Counted from the stretch's first letter, positions 31,296 to 39,337 are shown. The stretch: 39,337 bases of DNA from Dictyoglomus sp. NZ13-RE01 (GCA_002878375.1 NIRF01000013.1:1-39337); one strand, 5' to 3'. Program-made: numbers and translations. The notes: generated by a model from the letters alone, not told the origin.

Positions 31296-32648
31296 TTACT
31301 TTAATAGATCTCCTAAGTATTCTTTATGGGCTGATAATAACTCATCAACCATACTTCGTATTTTATCTAAGGATAATAGGGATGAAACAAGTGGGTCTAT
31401 AGAAACTGCATAATAAACATAATCCCTTTTACCAGAAAGGGCAGATTCTACTGCTAATCTTTGCACATTTATATGGGGAAGATTTAAACTTGCAAGTTGA
31501 CTTGGAATCTCTCCAACAAAGGTAGGAGAAATTCCATTTTTATCTACCAAACATGGAACTTCTACCATACAATCTGAAGGATAATTTGTGATTAAATTGT
31601 TATTTTTAACTATCCCATATATTAAAGTGGGAGTATTTGTTTCTATAGCATGTATAATTTGAATTGCATATTCTTTTGATTTTTCTTCCTGCTCTACTTT
31701 TTCTTCCTCTTCTCCTCCAAAATAATCTCTTAGCATTTTATCTCCTAAATCTCTAAATTCTTCTCTCCCATGAATATAATAATTAACATAGGTCTCAAAT
31801 ACTTTTTCATTTAACTCAACTCTCCTAATATACTCCCTAATAGGTATATTTAATTTTTTCACCAAGCTTTCATCTTTTATGAAATAGGGCACATATTCTG
31901 CATTATGTTCGGAAGATTCGGTGACAAAGTAACCAAAATTCCTTAATATTTCAAATCTCACAGGGTCCTTTTTCCATATTTCTTCTTTTTCCATAGCTTT
32001 AAAGAGAATTGGGTAAAGATTTTCTTTGTTTCTTTCAAGGATAAGGACCCATGCCATGTGGTTTATTCCAGCCACCTTATAATTAATCTCTTGAACAGGC
32101 ACATTTATATAACTTGCAATCTGCTCTATCGTATTAGGAATTGAATGACATAGCCCAATATTTTTTATATCAGTAATTGAATTTATATACCACTGGTTCA
32201 TGGACATAGGATTTGTAAAATTAATAAGTAAAGAGGATGGAGCAGAATTTTCTATTTCTCTAACAAGATTTTTCAGAAAAGGCGCAGTTCTTAGAAATCT
32301 CATAACCCCGCCAACTCCATGGGTATCTCCAATGGTTTGGGGTATACCATACTTTTCAGGTATATCAAAATCTACATAAGTTGCAGGTATTCCTCCAATC
32401 TGTACTGTATTAATCACATAGTCAGAATTTTTAATAGCAGGTCCAAGTTCTAAATATGCATTTATCTTCCAATTTTTATTCCTTTTTTCTTTAATCTCTT
32501 CTGCTACCTTCTGAGCTATTTTTAGTCTTATCTCATCTATATCCATAAGAGAGATTTCAACTTGATTAAATTCTGGATACAAGCTTAAATCTTGTAAAAG
32601 ATTTTTTGTGAAGACTACACTTCCAGCCCCAACAAAAGTAATTTTCAC
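31296..32648 (-). CDS. Glycoside hydrolase family 4 (alpha-galactosidase/alpha-glucosidase type)
   Basis: A 450-residue NAD- and Mn-dependent glycosidase. Family marks: KITFVGAGSVVFTKNLLQDL (NAD Rossmann), NFTNPMSMNQW, GLCHSIPNTIEQ with the metal-binding Cys and AGINHMAWVL with the metal-binding His. GH4 cleaves by oxidation at C3 and elimination. The NPMS and CHS patterns are of the MelA/AglA subgroup acting on unphosphorylated alpha-galactosides or alpha-glucosides. Cytosolic, no signal peptide. It lies between the sugar permease gene and the isomerase, so it probably cuts the imported oligosaccharide. Start is GTG with AAGGAGG upstream. Confidence 0.88.
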   Translation of the reverse strand: MKITFVGAGSVVFTKNLLQDLSLYPEFNQVEISLMDIDEIRLKIAQKVAEEIKEKRNKNWKINAYLELGPAIKNSDYVINTVQIGGIPATYVDFDIPEKYGIPQTIGDTHGVGGVMRFLRTAPFLKNLVREIENSAPSSLLINFTNPMSMNQWYINSITDIKNIGLCHSIPNTIEQIASYINVPVQEINYKVAGINHMAWVLILERNKENLYPILFKAMEKEEIWKKDPVRFEILRNFGYFVTESSEHNAEYVPYFIKDESLVKKLNIPIREYIRRVELNEKVFETYVNYYIHGREEFRDLGDKMLRDYFGGEEEEKVEQEEKSKEYAIQIIHAIETNTPTLIYGIVKNNNLITNYPSDCMVEVPCLVDKNGISPTFVGEIPSQLASLNLPHINVQRLAVESALSGKRDYVYYAVSIDPLVSSLLSLDKIRSMVDELLSAHKEYLGDLLK

Positions 32649-32663
32649 TTTTTTACCTCCTTC

Positions 32664-33470
32664 TCACTTAATTCCCGTGAAGGTGATGCCTTCAATAAAG
32701 TTTTTCTGAGCGAATAGGAAAAGAAGAATAGGAGGAATAGAGGCAATTACTCCTCCTGCCATAATTACTCCCCAATTTGAGAAATACTGTCCCTGAAGAA
32801 GTGCGATTGCAATAGGAAGGGTTCTTTTTTCCGGAGAAGTAATAACAATCAATGGCCATAGGAATAGGTTCCATGCATAGATGAAGACTAAAAGACCAAA
32901 AGAAGTAGTGATAGGTTTGGAAAGTGGCATCATGATTTTCCAGAAGACTTGCCAAAGGCTTGCGCCGTCTACAATTGCAGCCTCTTCCATTTCAATAGGT
33001 AAAGATAAAAAGTGTTGTCTATATAGAAATATTCCGAATATGCTAAAGATCTCAAGTAAGATAACTCCAGTTAATGTATTAACTAATTTTAGATATTTAA
33101 GGATGAGATATCTTGGAATAAGAAGAACTATTCCTGGAAGCATGAGAACTGAAACAAATAACAAGAAAATTAAATCTTTAAAAGGAAAATATAACCTTGC
33201 GAAGGCATAACCTGTTATAGCACATAAAATTATTTGAATTATAACTAATGATAAGGTAATAAATACAGAGTTAAGAAAATATCTACCAAAATCAAGTTTT
33301 GAAAATAATTCTATATAGTTGGAAATTATTGGATGAAATGGAATAAAATGAGGTGGAATTGCGGAAGCTTCTTGTACAGTCATAAAAGATATGGATAGCA
33401 TAAACCAATAAGGAAGAACCATTATAATAGCGCCAATAATTAATAAAATAGTTATTATAATTTTACTCAT
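32664..33470 (-). CDS. Carbohydrate ABC transporter permease, MalG-like
   Basis: A 268-residue permease with six helices and EAA loop EEAAIVDGASLWQVFWKIMMPLSKP near residue 165. N-terminal segment (LPYWFMLSISFMT) and the IP-HF-PFHP periplasmic loop are typical of MalG/UgpE partners. It overlaps the MalF-like gene by eight bases. Its last 46 codons are almost identical to the partial gene at the right edge of the window. No ATPase gene is in this operon; a shared MsmK-like ATPase elsewhere is likely. Confidence 0.92.
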   Translation of the reverse strand: MSKIIITILLIIGAIIMVLPYWFMLSISFMTVQEASAIPPHFIPFHPIISNYIELFSKLDFGRYFLNSVFITLSLVIIQIILCAITGYAFARLYFPFKDLIFLLFVSVLMLPGIVLLIPRYLILKYLKLVNTLTGVILLEIFSIFGIFLYRQHFLSLPIEMEEAAIVDGASLWQVFWKIMMPLSKPITTSFGLLVFIYAWNLFLWPLIVITSPEKRTLPIAIALLQGQYFSNWGVIMAGGVIASIPPILLFLFAQKNFIEGITFTGIK

Positions 33471-34353
33471 AGTATACCCACCTTTTTTGTAAACGGAATT
33501 GTATTATTGTTAAAATTAACAGGATAAAATACAATACCCAGGAAATTGCTACACCATATCCCATTCTAAACCAGTTAAATCCATTTCTATAGATATAATA
33601 AACGAGAGTATGAGTAGCATAACCAGGTCCACCTCTTGTTAATATGAAGACAGCTTCAAACATTTGAACTGTTCCTATTATTTCCATTATCAAAACAAAA
33701 AATATGATTGGAGTCATGAGAGGAATAGTGATATGAAATAAAATATCTTTAGGTTTTGCGCCATCTAAAGAAGCAGCCTCATAATAAATAGAAGGAATAT
33801 TTTGTAAACCTGCTAAGAAGAGAATAATGTTATAACTAAGCCCTCCCCAAATTCCAGCAATTGCTAAGGCAGGTAGAGCAAATCTTTTATCAGTAAGCCA
33901 ATAAATGGTTTTAAAACCAAATAATCTTAAGAAGGTATTTAATAAGCCATATTCTGGCTGATAAAACCATGCCCAAACAAAAGCGATAGCAACAGTTGCA
34001 GATACAGTAGGAAGGAAATATAAAGTTCTAAGAAATTTAATAAACTTGCCCTCCCTATTAAGACCAACAGCTATAAGGAAGCTAAGGATAATTACAGAAG
34101 GAACAACATAAAGTGAATAAAGGAAAGAATTCTTTAAAGAAATCCAAAAAACTTTGTCATTTAGTATTCTTCTAAAATTTTCTAAGCCAATAAATTTAGG
34201 AGGGGTCACAGCATCATATTCTGATAAAGCTAATCTAAATGACATTATAAATGGGATATAATAAGAAAGTGCAGCAAAAATGAAAGATAAAATTGTAAAA
34301 AGGACAAAATATTGTGCTTGTTTTGATTTTGGGATGCCTCCTAAAACTTTCAT
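33463..34353 (-). CDS. Carbohydrate ABC transporter permease, MalF-like
   Basis: A permease of about 296 residues with six helices and EAA loop YEAASLDGAKPKDILFHITIPLMTP near residue 200. YLPFIMSF-like first periplasmic segment and LTRGGPGYATHTLVYYIYRNGF near the end are marks of the MalF/UgpA group. ATG at 34353 has GGAGG at eight bases; a TTG at 34368 overlaps that SD and is rejected. It follows the binding-protein gene after a strong hairpin. Confidence 0.92.
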   Translation of the reverse strand: MKVLGGIPKSKQAQYFVLFTILSFIFAALSYYIPFIMSFRLALSEYDAVTPPKFIGLENFRRILNDKVFWISLKNSFLYSLYVVPSVIILSFLIAVGLNREGKFIKFLRTLYFLPTVSATVAIAFVWAWFYQPEYGLLNTFLRLFGFKTIYWLTDKRFALPALAIAGIWGGLSYNIILFLAGLQNIPSIYYEAASLDGAKPKDILFHITIPLMTPIIFFVLIMEIIGTVQMFEAVFILTRGGPGYATHTLVYYIYRNGFNWFRMGYGVAISWVLYFILLILTIIQFRLQKRWVYYE

Positions 34354-34374
34354 TCTGTTTACCTCCAAAATTAG

Positions 34375-34403
34375 ATGGGGGGAGGGTCATCCCCTCCCCC
34401 CAT
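34375..34403 (-). other. Intercistronic hairpin between binding protein and MalF-like genes
   Basis: On the minus strand ATGGGGGGAGGG pairs with CCCTCCCCCCAT over 12 bp around a five-base loop. The stem is followed by CTAATTTT, so termination can only be partial. Same position as the hairpin at 23100 in the other ABC operon. Confidence 0.72.
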
Positions 34404-34410
34404 TGTTTTA

Positions 34411-35682
34411 TTATTTAGAATACTCTTCAATTATACCATTAATTTCTTCGGTTGCCTCTTTAAGCCCATCTTCTAATTCTAATCTTCCAGCAACTATTTC
34501 TTGAACGTAATAACCTTCCCATCTATCAAAGAACCATTTACTTCCACCAGGAGTTCTTGGGAATGGATATGTATATTTTGAAGAGTCAATGAAGACTTTT
34601 GCATCTTTGTCTTTTCCATACTTTGCAAAGTTTGCTGCCCAAAGGAGATCAGTCCCTTTATAGGCAGGAATTACAGCGCCAGACTTTCCTAAAATCTCTG
34701 CAGCCTCTTTGCTGGCAAGCCACTTTACGAAGGTCCATGCAGCTTCTACATTCTTTGATTTGGACCAAATGACATTCCCTAAGGAGTTAGAGATATTTGC
34801 TCTTTTCCCTGTATTGGACTTTGGTAGCATAGCTACACCCCATTTAAAATCTTTAATATTGGCAGCGTAGAAGCCCATCATCCATGAACCTGCAAAATTC
34901 ATAGCGGATCTTCCAGAGAAGAATAAGTCTTCTGATACTGCACCAGGTTGTGGGGCATATCCTTTATCTGTAAGCTCTTTTGCAAAAGCAAAAGCCTGCT
35001 TTGCCTCAGGTGAATCAAATAGAACTTTATTTCCCTCTTTATTTAGTAGTTGTCCTCCTAAAGAAAGTATTAATGGGAATAGGAATTGTTGAGAATTTGC
35101 CACGCTTCCACCAGCTGCGGTAACACCAAATCTTATTGTAACTCCTTTTGAATCTTTCTTTGTGAGTTTTTCAGCAGCTTTCTCTACATCATACCAAGTC
35201 CAAGCGGTAGTTGGATATTTTACGCCTGCTTCATCAAAAGCATCTTTGTTGTAGAAAATGGCTATCGTGTCATAGTCCCTTGGTAGTGAATAATATTTTC
35301 CATTAAGTTCATGAACTGCAAGTACTCCTTTTGGATAATTGTTTAAATCAACTTTATCTCTTTTTATAAGTGGTGTAATTTCTAATATAACGCCTCTTTT
35401 CGCATAATCTGGTAGAGAAATTGCATTCATAGTGAACACATCCCAGCAGTCACCACCAGCTAACATGGTTTGTAGTTTGGTCCAATAATCGCCCCAGGGA
35501 TAATGCTCAAGTTTGATCTTGATGTTTGGATATTTCTTCTCAAAAGCAGCGATTTGAGCCTTGATTCCATCTATCTGCTCACTCATCCATACACCATACC
35601 TAATAGTAACAGGCTCCGCACTGAATGATGGGAGAAGTAGGAGGAGAACTAAAATTGTTAGGAGAGAGAATACTTTTTTCAT
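34411..35682 (-). CDS. Sugar ABC transporter substrate-binding protein
   Basis: A family 1 extracellular binding protein of about 423 residues. Signal peptide MKKVFSLLTILVLLLLLPSF, cleavage after SFSA; no lipobox. The fold is clear from VTIRYGVWMSEQIDGIKAQIAAFEKKYP, YSLPRDYDTIAIFYNKDAFDEAGV and NFAGSWMMGFY. These proteins bind oligosaccharides. First gene of the sugar operon. ATG at 35682 has AGGAGG nine bases upstream; an ATG at 35715 would place the operator at 35699 inside the coding region and is rejected. Confidence 0.92.
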   Translation of the reverse strand: MKKVFSLLTILVLLLLLPSFSAEPVTIRYGVWMSEQIDGIKAQIAAFEKKYPNIKIKLEHYPWGDYWTKLQTMLAGGDCWDVFTMNAISLPDYAKRGVILEITPLIKRDKVDLNNYPKGVLAVHELNGKYYSLPRDYDTIAIFYNKDAFDEAGVKYPTTAWTWYDVEKAAEKLTKKDSKGVTIRFGVTAAGGSVANSQQFLFPLILSLGGQLLNKEGNKVLFDSPEAKQAFAFAKELTDKGYAPQPGAVSEDLFFSGRSAMNFAGSWMMGFYAANIKDFKWGVAMLPKSNTGKRANISNSLGNVIWSKSKNVEAAWTFVKWLASKEAAEILGKSGAVIPAYKGTDLLWAANFAKYGKDKDAKVFIDSSKYTYPFPRTPGGSKWFFDRWEGYYVQEIVAGRLELEDGLKEATEEINGIIEEYSK

Positions 35683-35698
35683 AACCAACAACCTCCTT

Positions 35699-35714
35699 TG
35701 TTCATTTTTGAACA
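35699..35714. promoter_or_regulatory. Operator TGTTCA-N4-TGAACA in front of the sugar operon
   Basis: A perfect 16-bp inverted repeat just downstream of the -10 box, on the transcription start. The same core is found at 39085-39098 before the secreted-enzyme gene at the same distance from its -10. Binder is unknown; the DeoR protein in the operon is the nearest candidate. Confidence 0.65.
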
Positions 35715-35716
35715 TA

Positions 35717-35746
35717 AATTTATCATATATTGAATGGTTTTGTCAA
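35717..35746 (-). promoter_or_regulatory. Promoter of the sugar operon
   Basis: On the minus strand TTGACA (35741-35746), 18 bases, TAAATT (35717-35722). The block CAATATATGATA inside is shared with the promoter at 39101-39129. Confidence 0.6.
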
Positions 35747-35754
35747 GTATTTTA

Positions 35755-35794
35755 AAATAAAAACCCCACGGGATTTTTTAAAACTCCGTGGGGT
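35755..35794 (-). terminator. Terminator after the secreted DUF4832 gene
   Basis: On the minus strand ACCCCACGG pairs with CCGTGGGGT, followed by TTTTATTTT. It ends the gene that stops at 35820 and insulates the sugar operon promoter. Confidence 0.85.
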
Positions 35795-35819
35795 ATAAGA
35801 ATAATAGATACTTTTTTTA

Positions 35820-38800
35820 TTACTTAATGGTAATTGAGTCTAATTGGAATCTTCCATCAGATCTCCTACCTTCAATTGCAAGATTTATTGCTGGATTATT
35901 TGTTTTAGGATCATTAATAGAAATTAATAATGTATAGTTTCCGGGTTGTATTTCTTTAGGAATTCTAACTTTGCTATAAACTTTGCTGACTCCTGGAAGT
36001 ATATTTCTAATATCAAAATCTTCCAAGATAAAGCGATATACTACTTCTCCTTTTGTATTTGCTAATGAAATTTCTACTGGCCACTTGAAATAGAAAGGTG
36101 CAACGCCACGGTTATTCCAGAGCATTTCTAAGTTTAGTAAATCTCCACGATTGATTTCCTTTTCATGTTTTATTGCCTCTAATACAAATCTATAACCCAA
36201 TGTTTTGTGGAAAATATCAATATTTTCTTTTATTGGATGACCTTCAGGAAGAGGGTCTCCCTCATTTGTTATCGCTCCAGCTTTATATCTTACATCTAAA
36301 GCGGAGCATGGACCAATAAAGGTTGTGTGTGATATTCTTGCTTGTCTTAGAGTCTCTGCTATAGTATCATCAGTAAGAAATTGATATGCATCTCCATATG
36401 CAAATTCACCACCAGAATAAGCATATTTCCAAAAATCTGGCATTGGTTTTGTAAGATTGCCCTCTTCGTCCTCTCTTCCATAAGTAAACCAATTAACCCA
36501 TTCTTCTGTTGCTCCTTTATCGCCGAACATATCGTTGTATAATCCTAACTTATAATTTTCCATAATCTTATAGGGCTTTCTTAGACCTAATATTTTATTA
36601 GGAAATGCATCGATATATTGTTTTATATATCTATTTACAACTTCTATAGATGGAAATTTACCTGTACCATCAGGCCATGTATGTAACTCACCCCAATGTC
36701 CAAGGCTACCTATTTCAATAAAAGCGATTCTATCATCTTTACCGTATTTTTCAGCTAAAGCCTTTAGTAAGCGTTCATGTTCTCTTATTAAAATTTCATT
36801 TTCATAATTTGGACTAAATCCTCCACCACCAATTAAATCGCTTCTATACCAAGTACCGTCTTCTTTAATTTCTTTATATAACCATATTGGAATATCCAGA
36901 TCATTCATACTCTTCTTTCCTGCAATGTATTTATACATTCCTGGTTCATCTAAGTATAATCTAAATACAAATCTAACTCCCTTCTTTGTCCAGTAATCAA
37001 ATTTGTTCTTTCTCTCAAAGTCTTGCCATTTATATACACCCTTTTCTGGCTCTAATTCTTTCCAGGAAACATTAATAAAGGCTAAAGTATGTTTATAACC
37101 AGTTTCACCAAACTTTGCCCATGGAGCGCTCCCCATTAGAGGATTATATAGAGTATCAAAGATTTCATATGGATAGAATGTATTTTTATCTCTTTCTCTA
37201 TTTATTTTTCCTGTAACTTTAACGGGGTTTGAATTTCGCTCTGGTAAATATATAACATCCTTTATAATTGCAGATAAGCTTATATCCTTCATATTATCTG
37301 TTAGACCTAATTGTTTTAAATTAACTTCGTATTCTACGTAATTTGCGTCTATAAATGGCCAAACCTCGCCTATTCTTTTCCATGAATTGCTGTTATATTT
37401 ATATAGAGAGTTCCTCTCAATTTTATAATCTCTTATATTTCCACCTGTACTTATATAGATGACATTATTTGTATTTAATCTAGCACCATCAATTCTAATG
37501 TATAACTTTCTATCGTCTGTTACTGCGGATAGCTTAAATTCTGTATTGCTACTTTTTACTTCCTGGGTAATACCATCCCATTCTTTATCATCTCCATCGA
37601 TCTCTACTTTAAATCCCTCTTCTGCATTTAATGGGGTAATTACTCTATCTTGAGGAAAGATTTCATATGGAGATTCAGAGAAGAATAGTAATTTTAAATC
37701 ACTTATTTTATCAACTAATTTTGATAGATCTATTTCTGCTTTTGCTAATTCTTTTGTTTGTACCCATTTTATACTCACATTCTTTATCTCTTCCCAATTC
37801 ATATCTTTGCTTGCAAACAATTTACCGTCTTTTACCATATAATTAAACTTGTTTTCAATATTAGAGGCAATTTTAATACCTTCCCTATCAGATGGTGTTA
37901 TATCTAAATAAAACCCTACATGTTCAAAATTACCTTTTATTAAGGTTTTTAGAACATTGCCACTTTTTATTGCAATAACTTTTCTGATATTGCCATTTCC
38001 TGTGGCAGTAGGTGGAACCATAATCCATTCGTTATCATTATTATCTAAGGTTACTTCAGGTATAGAAACTTTTACTATTTCTGTAGAGATCCCTGGATCA
38101 GGTAGATTAGTATTTCCTCCACTAAACGCAATACGTAGATTTTTGATGTCTTCAATTTTTAGCTCACTTAATGGAAAGGCTAATTCAATTACTCTATTAG
38201 GATTGGTTCCTGATTCTTTCCATTCTACTTTGGCGCCTTCTATTTGTTGCCATGCCCATCCAGCGCTTAGACTTTTATACAACAATCCATTCTCTATTAA
38301 ATAATCTCCACCAAAGTCTTTCCAAGCCCAAGAAAGAAATCCTGTTTCAGGATTTCCATCCACATCTAAAAATAGATCATTCCAGTCACCCATCTCGCCT
38401 ATTATTAATGCGTATAATACTCCATTCTTAATTCCAGCGAAAAGTTTTGCTCCACTTTGACTTGTGTACATGGGTTTTATATCTTTCCAATCATCGCCAT
38501 TTCCATCTATAGTAACATTAATTGATGGTCCAAAAACTGTAGTTGGTTTATCTACTATAAACATTGGTGTTCCTGGTTCAGGTAGGAAATATTCGTCTCC
38601 AATACTTATTCCAATTTTAATTTTTCTTGAATCAAATATACCAATTGCATTTAATGGAATAGCTATTTCTGCTACATTATTCTTTTTTGCAATCTTTAGT
38701 TTTTCATTTAATTTCTCCCAATTATTTTTATCTACGTTGAACTTGTATAATGATTCATCTTCTGATTTATACTTAATCCCTTTCACATCATTCCATATAC

Positions 38801-39068
38801 TAACAACAGCACCATTTTCTACTAATGGATTTGTATCAATATAAACAATAATCTTTTTATCATCTATTCTCTTTTTGCTTTTAATAAGTATATACAATGT
38901 ATCATTTGCTTGAATGGCTTTTAGAGATTCAAGAGGATTACTCACAACTACCAAAGGGGAAATTTTAGACCAATCTACATAGGATAAAGATTGGGGATTT
39001 TCAATATTTCCTTCTCCAACTATTACTAAAAAAATTAGGAAAAATAGAATCAAGACTACCTTTTTCAT
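35820..39068 (-). CDS. Secreted multi-domain DUF4832-type putative glycoside hydrolase with CBM9/DOMON-like modules
   Basis: A 1082-residue exported protein: signal peptide MKKVVLILFFLIFLVIVGEG. Residues about 26-640 hold several weakly similar beta-sandwich units; three start with a DG-N-DW-type strand (IDGNGDDWKDI, LDNNDNEWIMV, IDGDDKEWDGI) and contain LY-K... and VEWKE/EIAIPL strands like CBM9 or DOMON domains. From about 640 a TIM-barrel-like region begins (NPLMGSAPWAKF, FINVSWKELEPEKGVYKW). FIEIGSLGHWGELHTW near 783 has Glu residues placed like the acid/base in clan-A glycosidases. The end (residues 960-1082) is a beta-sandwich with NNRGVAPFYFKWPV. DUF4832 proteins are barely characterised; a polysaccharide-cutting role is inferred from context and fold. 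It has its own promoter, operator and terminator. Confidence 0.72.
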   Translation of the reverse strand: MKKVVLILFFLIFLVIVGEGNIENPQSLSYVDWSKISPLVVVSNPLESLKAIQANDTLYILIKSKKRIDDKKIIVYIDTNPLVENGAVVSIWNDVKGIKYKSEDESLYKFNVDKNNWEKLNEKLKIAKKNNVAEIAIPLNAIGIFDSRKIKIGISIGDEYFLPEPGTPMFIVDKPTTVFGPSINVTIDGNGDDWKDIKPMYTSQSGAKLFAGIKNGVLYALIIGEMGDWNDLFLDVDGNPETGFLSWAWKDFGGDYLIENGLLYKSLSAGWAWQQIEGAKVEWKESGTNPNRVIELAFPLSELKIEDIKNLRIAFSGGNTNLPDPGISTEIVKVSIPEVTLDNNDNEWIMVPPTATGNGNIRKVIAIKSGNVLKTLIKGNFEHVGFYLDITPSDREGIKIASNIENKFNYMVKDGKLFASKDMNWEEIKNVSIKWVQTKELAKAEIDLSKLVDKISDLKLLFFSESPYEIFPQDRVITPLNAEEGFKVEIDGDDKEWDGITQEVKSSNTEFKLSAVTDDRKLYIRIDGARLNTNNVIYISTGGNIRDYKIERNSLYKYNSNSWKRIGEVWPFIDANYVEYEVNLKQLGLTDNMKDISLSAIIKDVIYLPERNSNPVKVTGKINRERDKNTFYPYEIFDTLYNPLMGSAPWAKFGETGYKHTLAFINVSWKELEPEKGVYKWQDFERKNKFDYWTKKGVRFVFRLYLDEPGMYKYIAGKKSMNDLDIPIWLYKEIKEDGTWYRSDLIGGGGFSPNYENEILIREHERLLKALAEKYGKDDRIAFIEIGSLGHWGELHTWPDGTGKFPSIEVVNRYIKQYIDAFPNKILGLRKPYKIMENYKLGLYNDMFGDKGATEEWVNWFTYGREDEEGNLTKPMPDFWKYAYSGGEFAYGDAYQFLTDDTIAETLRQARISHTTFIGPCSALDVRYKAGAITNEGDPLPEGHPIKENIDIFHKTLGYRFVLEAIKHEKEINRGDLLNLEMLWNNRGVAPFYFKWPVEISLANTKGEVVYRFILEDFDIRNILPGVSKVYSKVRIPKEIQPGNYTLLISINDPKTNNPAINLAIEGRRSDGRFQLDSITIK

Positions 39069-39084
39069 AAAGACACCTCCTTGC

Positions 39085-39098
39085 GTTCATTTTTGAAC
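39085..39098. promoter_or_regulatory. Operator GTTCA-N4-TGAAC in front of the DUF4832 gene
   Basis: The same 14-bp inverted repeat as at 35700-35713, between the -10 box and the AGGAGG SD. It implies joint control of secreted enzyme and uptake operon. Confidence 0.65.
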
Positions 39099-39100
39099 AA

Positions 39101-39129
39101 ATTCTATCATATATTGAATTAAAATGCAA
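39101..39129 (-). promoter_or_regulatory. Promoter of the DUF4832 gene
   Basis: On the minus strand TTGCAT (39124-39129), 17 bases, TAGAAT (39101-39106). It shares the TTCAATATATGATA block with the sugar operon promoter. Confidence 0.6.
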
Positions 39130-39150
39130 TATAAGAGAAAATTTTATTTT

Positions 39151-39198
39151 AAAAAAAGAGGGAAGAGCTCTGTACTAAAAACTCCTCCCTCTTTTTTT
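39151..39198 (-). terminator. Terminator after the second MalG-like permease
   Basis: On the minus strand AAAAAGAGGGAGGAG and CTCTTCCCTCTTTTT form an imperfect stem followed by TTTTTT. The stop codon of the permease lies at its 5' edge. Confidence 0.8.
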
Positions 39199-39337
39199 AC
39201 TTAATTCCCGTGAAGGTGATGCCTTCAATAAAGTTTTTCTGAGCGAATAAGAAAAGAAGAATAGGGGGTATAGAAGCAATTACTCCTCCTGCCATAATTA
39301 CTCCCCAATTTGAGAAATACTGTCCCTGAAGAAGTGC
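39197..39337 (-). CDS. Second MalG-like permease, C-terminal 46 codons, cut by window
   Basis: The visible 141 bases align without gaps to 32664-32804, the end of the first MalG-like gene, with five differences, one of them in the stop codon (TAA here, TGA there). The encoded C-terminus (EGITFTGIK) is identical. It shows that a second, closely related sugar ABC cassette lies beyond the right edge, probably in the same binding protein-MalF-MalG order. Confidence 0.88.
   Translation of the reverse strand, partial: ALLQGQYFSNWGVIMAGGVIASIPPILLFLFAQKNFIEGITFTGIK

Noticed and set aside
35683-35715. Longer N-terminus for the sugar-binding protein
   Set aside because: It would run through the operator and SD and place residues in front of a clear signal peptide.

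Overview
The window is low-GC, densely packed bacterial DNA with many 1-4 bp gene overlaps and strong Shine-Dalgarno sequences. Gene content points to a thermophilic, diderm, sugar-fermenting bacterium that makes hydrogen. Dictyoglomus is the best guess; this is inferred from gene content and style, not from a marker gene. Evidence includes an SLH-coiled-coil-barrel envelope protein of the kind found in Thermotogae and other diderms with OmpM-type tethers, a cytosolic NiFe hydrogenase with a full maturation set, sugar ABC transporters and several glycosidase genes. No rRNA, tRNA, CRISPR array or insertion sequence was seen.

Left part (1-7 kb): the 3' end of a GH26 mannanase gene converges on a thioredoxin-type arsenate reductase gene. 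A sulfane-sulfur operon follows: CoA-disulfide reductase fused to rhodanese, TusA-like and DsrE2-like. Next comes a 1057-residue envelope protein with signal peptide, SLH domain, a coiled coil built partly from nearly identical 156-bp repeats, and a C-terminal beta-barrel. Its gene has an unusually elaborate 5' leader: a palindrome at the transcription start, a perfect Shine-Dalgarno sequence with no start codon in position, and two hairpins.

Middle (7-21 kb): a geranylgeranyl-reductase-like flavoprotein and an aminotransferase share an operon. Divergent from it is a PPC/DUF296 gene, apparently leaderless, followed by a broken RraA-like gene. Then comes a roughly 10.6 kb minus-strand operon, read in the order hypA, a Mrp/MinD-type ATPase (probable HypB replacement), a NuoG/HoxU-like iron-sulfur subunit, hydrogenase small and large subunits, maturation protease, hypF, hypC, hypD, hypE and a homocysteine S-methyltransferase gene. 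hypC contains a 10-bp G tract. No hoxE/hoxF diaphorase genes are present in the window.

Right part (21-39 kb): an SRAP gene is followed by a plus-strand ABC operon (binding protein, ATPase, two permeases). Facing it is a minus-strand sugar operon: binding protein, two permeases, GH4 glycosidase, SIS-domain isomerase, DeoR regulator, GatZ-like protein, Gfo/Idh/MocA oxidoreductase and BadF/GlcNAc-kinase-like kinase. This looks like uptake and catabolism of a galactose- or galactosamine-containing glycan. Upstream lies a 1082-residue secreted DUF4832-type protein with several CBM9/DOMON-like modules, then the end of a second MalG-like permease gene almost identical to the first. The binding-protein gene and the secreted-enzyme gene share a promoter layout and an inverted-repeat operator (GTTCA-N4-TGAAC), so they are probably co-regulated.

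The best candidates for something undescribed are the Mrp-type HypB in a bacterial hydrogenase operon, the poly-G tract in hypC, the envelope-protein leader, and the DUF4832 enzyme with its duplicated transporter and shared operator.
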